NCBI GenBank assembly: GCA_013816415.1
Contig: JACDEN010000054.1
Location: 1-10,404, forward strand
DNA length: 10,404 bases
Reading direction: 5' to 3'
DNA from: Planctomycetota bacterium
GTDB lineage: Bacteria > Planctomycetota > UBA11346
Part shown: positions 8,550 to 10,404 of the stretch, piece after piece
How positions within the stretch are numbered: the first letter of the stretch is position 1
Layout: every line of letters starts with the position of its first letter
Position numbers and translations under genes: made by a program
Notes under the pieces: model-generated
What the model saw: only the letters and a program-made list of their open reading frames with translations
What the model was told of the DNA's origin: nothing
Database searches by the model: none

Positions 8550-8566
8550 CGCAAGGTGCCAACCAA
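8550..8566 (-). promoter_or_regulatory. Possible sigma-54-like promoter for the MoxR operon
   Basis: Read on the minus strand, a TTGG (8566-8563) and a TTGC (8554-8551) are placed so that GG and GC are exactly 10 nt apart, as in -24/-12 promoters. The bases between fit the consensus only in part. It lies about 80 nt upstream of the GTG start. A TATATC a little further downstream (8546-8541) could instead be a -10 box, but no good -35 stands at 17 nt. No activator site is recognised. Confidence 0.25.
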
Positions 8567-8809
8567 GCCTGATACAAATGTGCCCGGACGCCAGTTGTGA
8601 CACACGGTTGCGGCGGACCTGGCGAGGCACCACGCGAGGGTAGCTGATACGCCCGGAGTGATGGTCCCCTTTGGACCCCAGAACCGCATCTGCTGCGGCA
8701 TCGTACCCGGGTTCCAGGCACGCCACCGACAGGAGATGATGGCCATGATCAAAGCGATTGGTGCGATCGAGGCAGATCGTGCTGATTCCGATCCATCCAT
8801 CTGGTGCAT

Positions 8810-8879
8810 CTCTCTCGGGATGTGCCGGTCGACCAGCCGTGAAGCGACTGGACGTGGGGATTGTCCACATCCGAGAGAG
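8810..8879. repeat. 14-bp inverted repeat with 41-nt loop
   Basis: CTCTCTCGGGATGTG (8810-8824) is the reverse complement of CACATCCGAGAGAG (8866-8879) apart from one bulged G. The 41-nt spacer holds a small palindrome, GGTCGACC. As RNA it would make a long stem-loop about 190 nt upstream of the plus-strand gene. No T-tract follows, so it does not look like a terminator. It might be a leader structure, a small RNA, or a binding site for a regulator. Confidence 0.6.
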
Positions 8880-8890
8880 CTCCTGAGGTG

Positions 8891-8910
8891 CGAAAAGCCC
8901 AGGCTTTCCG
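8891..8910 (+). other. Small hairpin upstream of the TIGR03790-type gene
   Basis: AAAGC (8894-8898) pairs with GCTTT (8903-8907) around CCAG, extended by CG/CG after one mismatch. A short TTTT follows at about 8914-8917. It looks like a weak intrinsic terminator on the plus strand, but no plus-strand gene lies upstream for it to end. Confidence 0.25.
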
Positions 8911-9061
8911 GTGTTTTCTGCGGTCGCGAGGTGATACGGGCGGGCCCTGTCCGGTTCCTTTCCCGCATCGGGGCCAGATGAGGGCTCCTAGGATGGCCGG
9001 ATGTCCCGCGCGACTCCGCACCGGACACCGATGATCGGATCTGCTTCCATGCCGAACTACC

Positions 9062-9072
9062 GAGGGAGTCCC
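9062..9072 (+). promoter_or_regulatory. Ribosome-binding site of the TIGR03790-type gene
   Basis: GAGGGAG (9062-9068) is placed 4 to 6 nt before ATG 9073. The in-frame ATGs at 9001, 9031 and 9049 lack such a site, and only the 9073 start puts a signal peptide directly at the N-terminus. Confidence 0.65.
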
Positions 9073-10404
9073 ATGCGTTCATCTGCGTCACCCGTCAGCC
9101 TCGCCGCCCTGGGTATGATTATCCTTGGACTGATGATGGCGCATCCGCTGGCCCAAGGCGCGTCGACCGCGGATCCGGCTCGCCTGCTGGTCGTCTACAA
9201 TGCGAACTGGACGGGTGACGAGGACGGCGACGGCGTCCAGGATTCGCTCGAGGTGGCGCAATACTACATGGCCAAACGCGGCATTCCGGCTGCGAACATC
9301 CTTGGAGTCGCGACCAATGACTCCGGCTATGATGCCAGCACCTATGCAGCGATGCACAGCGAGCTCATCACCCCGCTCAAGAACAAGCTCGCCGCGCTCG
9401 GGACGACGAACATCGACATCATCCTGATGTCCTACCGCATGCCGATCGGTTTCCGCGGCCAGAGCATCGACAACCTGGTCATGGGACTGAATTACTGGAG
9501 CACCACCAGCGACAACATCTCCTGGACGACCAATCCCTATCTCGAACCGACCCCGACGATCGGTAGCGACAACGGCGGCTTCCTCCACTCCTCGTACCAG
9601 TTCAACGGCACGACCATGTACCTGGTGTGTCGCCTCGATGGATCGTTCGGTGTCACCGGGTGCCTCGATCTGGTCGACCAGGCACTCTACGGCGACCGCT
9701 ACGTCTCGAGTCAAGCAGGGTATTATGGCGGGAACATCTACGTCGACAGCGATGGCCGCGGCGGAACCAGCGACGCGACGCTCGCCGCGAATCCGGCGGT
9801 GCAGAGCGGCAACTACTCGTCCTATTCCGACTGCGATGCGAACATCGGGTACGGCGAGCATTACGTCGCGGCCAGCGGCTTCCCGCTGAAATGGACGTGC
9901 GGAGACGGGACCATCGGCGCGGCCGGCCTCACTTTCCAGGACGGTTCGGACGCGACCTCGGCGCCGCGCGCGCTGATGTACGGCGGCTGGTACAATTACA
10001 ACAATTACAAGAACGTGTTCGAGTGGCTGCCGGGCTCGGTGGCGTGCGACCTCAACAGCTCGTCACTCATCGATTACTGGCTGCGACTTCCCACCACCCT
10101 GGCGTGGGGCCGCCGCGCCCTGTGCTCGGGCGCGACCTGCGTGTGCGGCGTGACCGGCGAGCCGTACACGACCGGACACACCCGGCCGAACGTCCTCCTC
10201 TACTACATGCTCAATGGGTACAGCTTCGCCGAGGCGGCGGCAGCCGCCAATCCGGCGATCGGATGGATGTCCTACGCGATCGGCGATCCGCTCTATGCGC
10301 CCACGCGCGCGAAGACGCTGGTGCGGGACACGCAGAATCCCGGCTTCGCCGCCGGCTCGCCGACCTTGGTTATGAATGAGCGCAATGGCTGCGCGGTGAA
10401 GATC
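9073..10404 (+). CDS. Exported TIGR03790-family protein (partial, 3' end outside window)
   Basis: 444 residues are visible, open to the window end. Residues 1-30 form a signal peptide: short basic start, hydrophobic core at 9-23, probable cleavage near 28-31. The mature part starts with a strand (LLVVYNAN, 38-45), an acidic loop, then SLEVAQYYMAKRGIP (58-72), the hallmark order of TIGR03790. Other family-like stretches are DIILMSYRMPIGF (115-127), GGWYNY (304-309), EWLPGSVA (317-324), TGEPY (361-365) and the closing GDPLYAP (404-410). The family is uncharacterised and is known to occur only in genomes with exosortase, so a link to protein sorting at the envelope is likely but unproven. Oddities are an EF-hand-like loop at 49-60, nine cysteines, and at least 34 residues after the usual end of the family. 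The GDPLY ending recalls clan CD folds, but I see no His-Cys dyad at the matching places. No exosortase or PEP-CTERM signal lies in the window. Confidence 0.86.
   Translation, partial: MRSSASPVSLAALGMIILGLMMAHPLAQGASTADPARLLVVYNANWTGDEDGDGVQDSLEVAQYYMAKRGIPAANILGVATNDSGYDASTYAAMHSELITPLKNKLAALGTTNIDIILMSYRMPIGFRGQSIDNLVMGLNYWSTTSDNISWTTNPYLEPTPTIGSDNGGFLHSSYQFNGTTMYLVCRLDGSFGVTGCLDLVDQALYGDRYVSSQAGYYGGNIYVDSDGRGGTSDATLAANPAVQSGNYSSYSDCDANIGYGEHYVAASGFPLKWTCGDGTIGAAGLTFQDGSDATSAPRALMYGGWYNYNNYKNVFEWLPGSVACDLNSSSLIDYWLRLPTTLAWGRRALCSGATCVCGVTGEPYTTGHTRPNVLLYYMLNGYSFAEAAAAANPAIGWMSYAIGDPLYAPTRAKTLVRDTQNPGFAAGSPTLVMNERNGCAVKI
9217..9252 (+). other. EF-hand-like calcium-binding loop within the TIGR03790-type protein
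   Basis: Residues 49-60 read DEDGDGVQDSLE and match the 12-position loop DxDxDGxxDxxE at every ligand position (D49, D51, D53, D57, E60, plus G54). It sits between the first strand and first helix of the domain. Calcium binding is inferred from the pattern alone. Confidence 0.6.

Larger units (their letters stand above)
8485..9061. other. Divergent intergenic region without a convincing gene
   Basis: This stretch separates the two divergent units. Short frames exist on both strands. The best one on the plus strand starts at 8745 behind AGGAG (8731-8735) and would encode 78 residues, but its third codon positions are only about 60 percent G or C by hand count, clearly below the neighbouring genes, and the product resembles nothing I know. 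No tRNA, transposase remnant or CRISPR repeat is visible. The region contains the inverted repeat at 8810-8879, a small hairpin at 8891-8910, and the leader elements of the MoxR gene. No clear promoter is seen for the plus-strand gene. Confidence 0.6.

Noticed and set aside
8596..8604. TGTGACACA palindrome as an operator
   Set aside because: It is only four bases per arm, occurs once, and matches no regulator site I can name.
8951..8966. GG-N10-GC pattern before the plus-strand gene as a sigma-54 site
   Set aside because: Only the invariant dinucleotides fit. The flanking bases (CCGG and CCGC) differ from consensus, so it is likely chance.
8745..8981. Possible 78-residue small protein behind AGGAG in the gap
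   Set aside because: Its third-position GC is far below the neighbouring genes, no family is recognised, and the inverted repeat lies inside it. Non-coding leader or gap sequence is more likely.
8534..9091. 185-residue minus-strand frame across the gap
   Set aside because: It overlaps both leader regions, lacks motifs, and its composition is not like the real genes. It is probably chance in GC-rich DNA.
9988..10010. TACAATTACAACAATTACAAG repeat-like stretch, shown here only by position and words TACAAT/AATTAC
   Set aside because: It encodes the Tyr/Asn-rich WYNYNNYK segment of the TIGR03790-type protein and is not a DNA repeat.

Overview
The window is GC-rich bacterial DNA with two transcription units that diverge from a gap of about 600 bp. 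The gene set is a MoxR ATPase, a DUF58 protein, two large membrane von Willebrand A (VWA) proteins, a DUF4175-like membrane protein, and a divergent protein of the TIGR03790 type. This combination suggests a member of the Planctomycetota or the wider PVC group. That placement rests on gene content only, since no rRNA or marker gene is present.

Minus strand, 8473 down to 1: a tight five-gene operon. It runs MoxR AAA+ ATPase (8473-7418), DUF58 protein with an intact MIDAS motif (7373-6444), BatA-type VWA protein (6447-4213), a second VWA protein (4212-1801), and a very large membrane protein with a DUF4175-like layout (1804 to beyond base 1). The last four genes overlap by 4 nt or abut, so their translation is probably coupled. 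By the positive-inside rule, the two VWA proteins and the last protein all place their large domains outside the cytoplasmic membrane. MoxR and DUF58 have no membrane segment. This fits the known Bat/MoxR theme: a cytosolic ATPase and its adaptor act on a membrane-bound, metal-binding VWA assembly. The biochemical task of the complex is not known from the sequence.

Gap, 8474-9072: it holds the ribosome-binding sites of both divergent genes, a possible sigma-54-like site in front of the MoxR gene, and a 14-bp inverted repeat around a 41-nt loop (8810-8879). I see no convincing protein gene in it. The short ORFs there have weak third-position GC bias compared with the flanking genes.

Plus strand, 9073 to beyond 10404: an exported protein of the TIGR03790 family, which is uncharacterised and known to occur in genomes that carry the exosortase (PEP-CTERM) sorting system. 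This copy has a complete EF-hand-like calcium loop near its N-terminus, nine cysteines, and a C-terminal extension that runs off the window.
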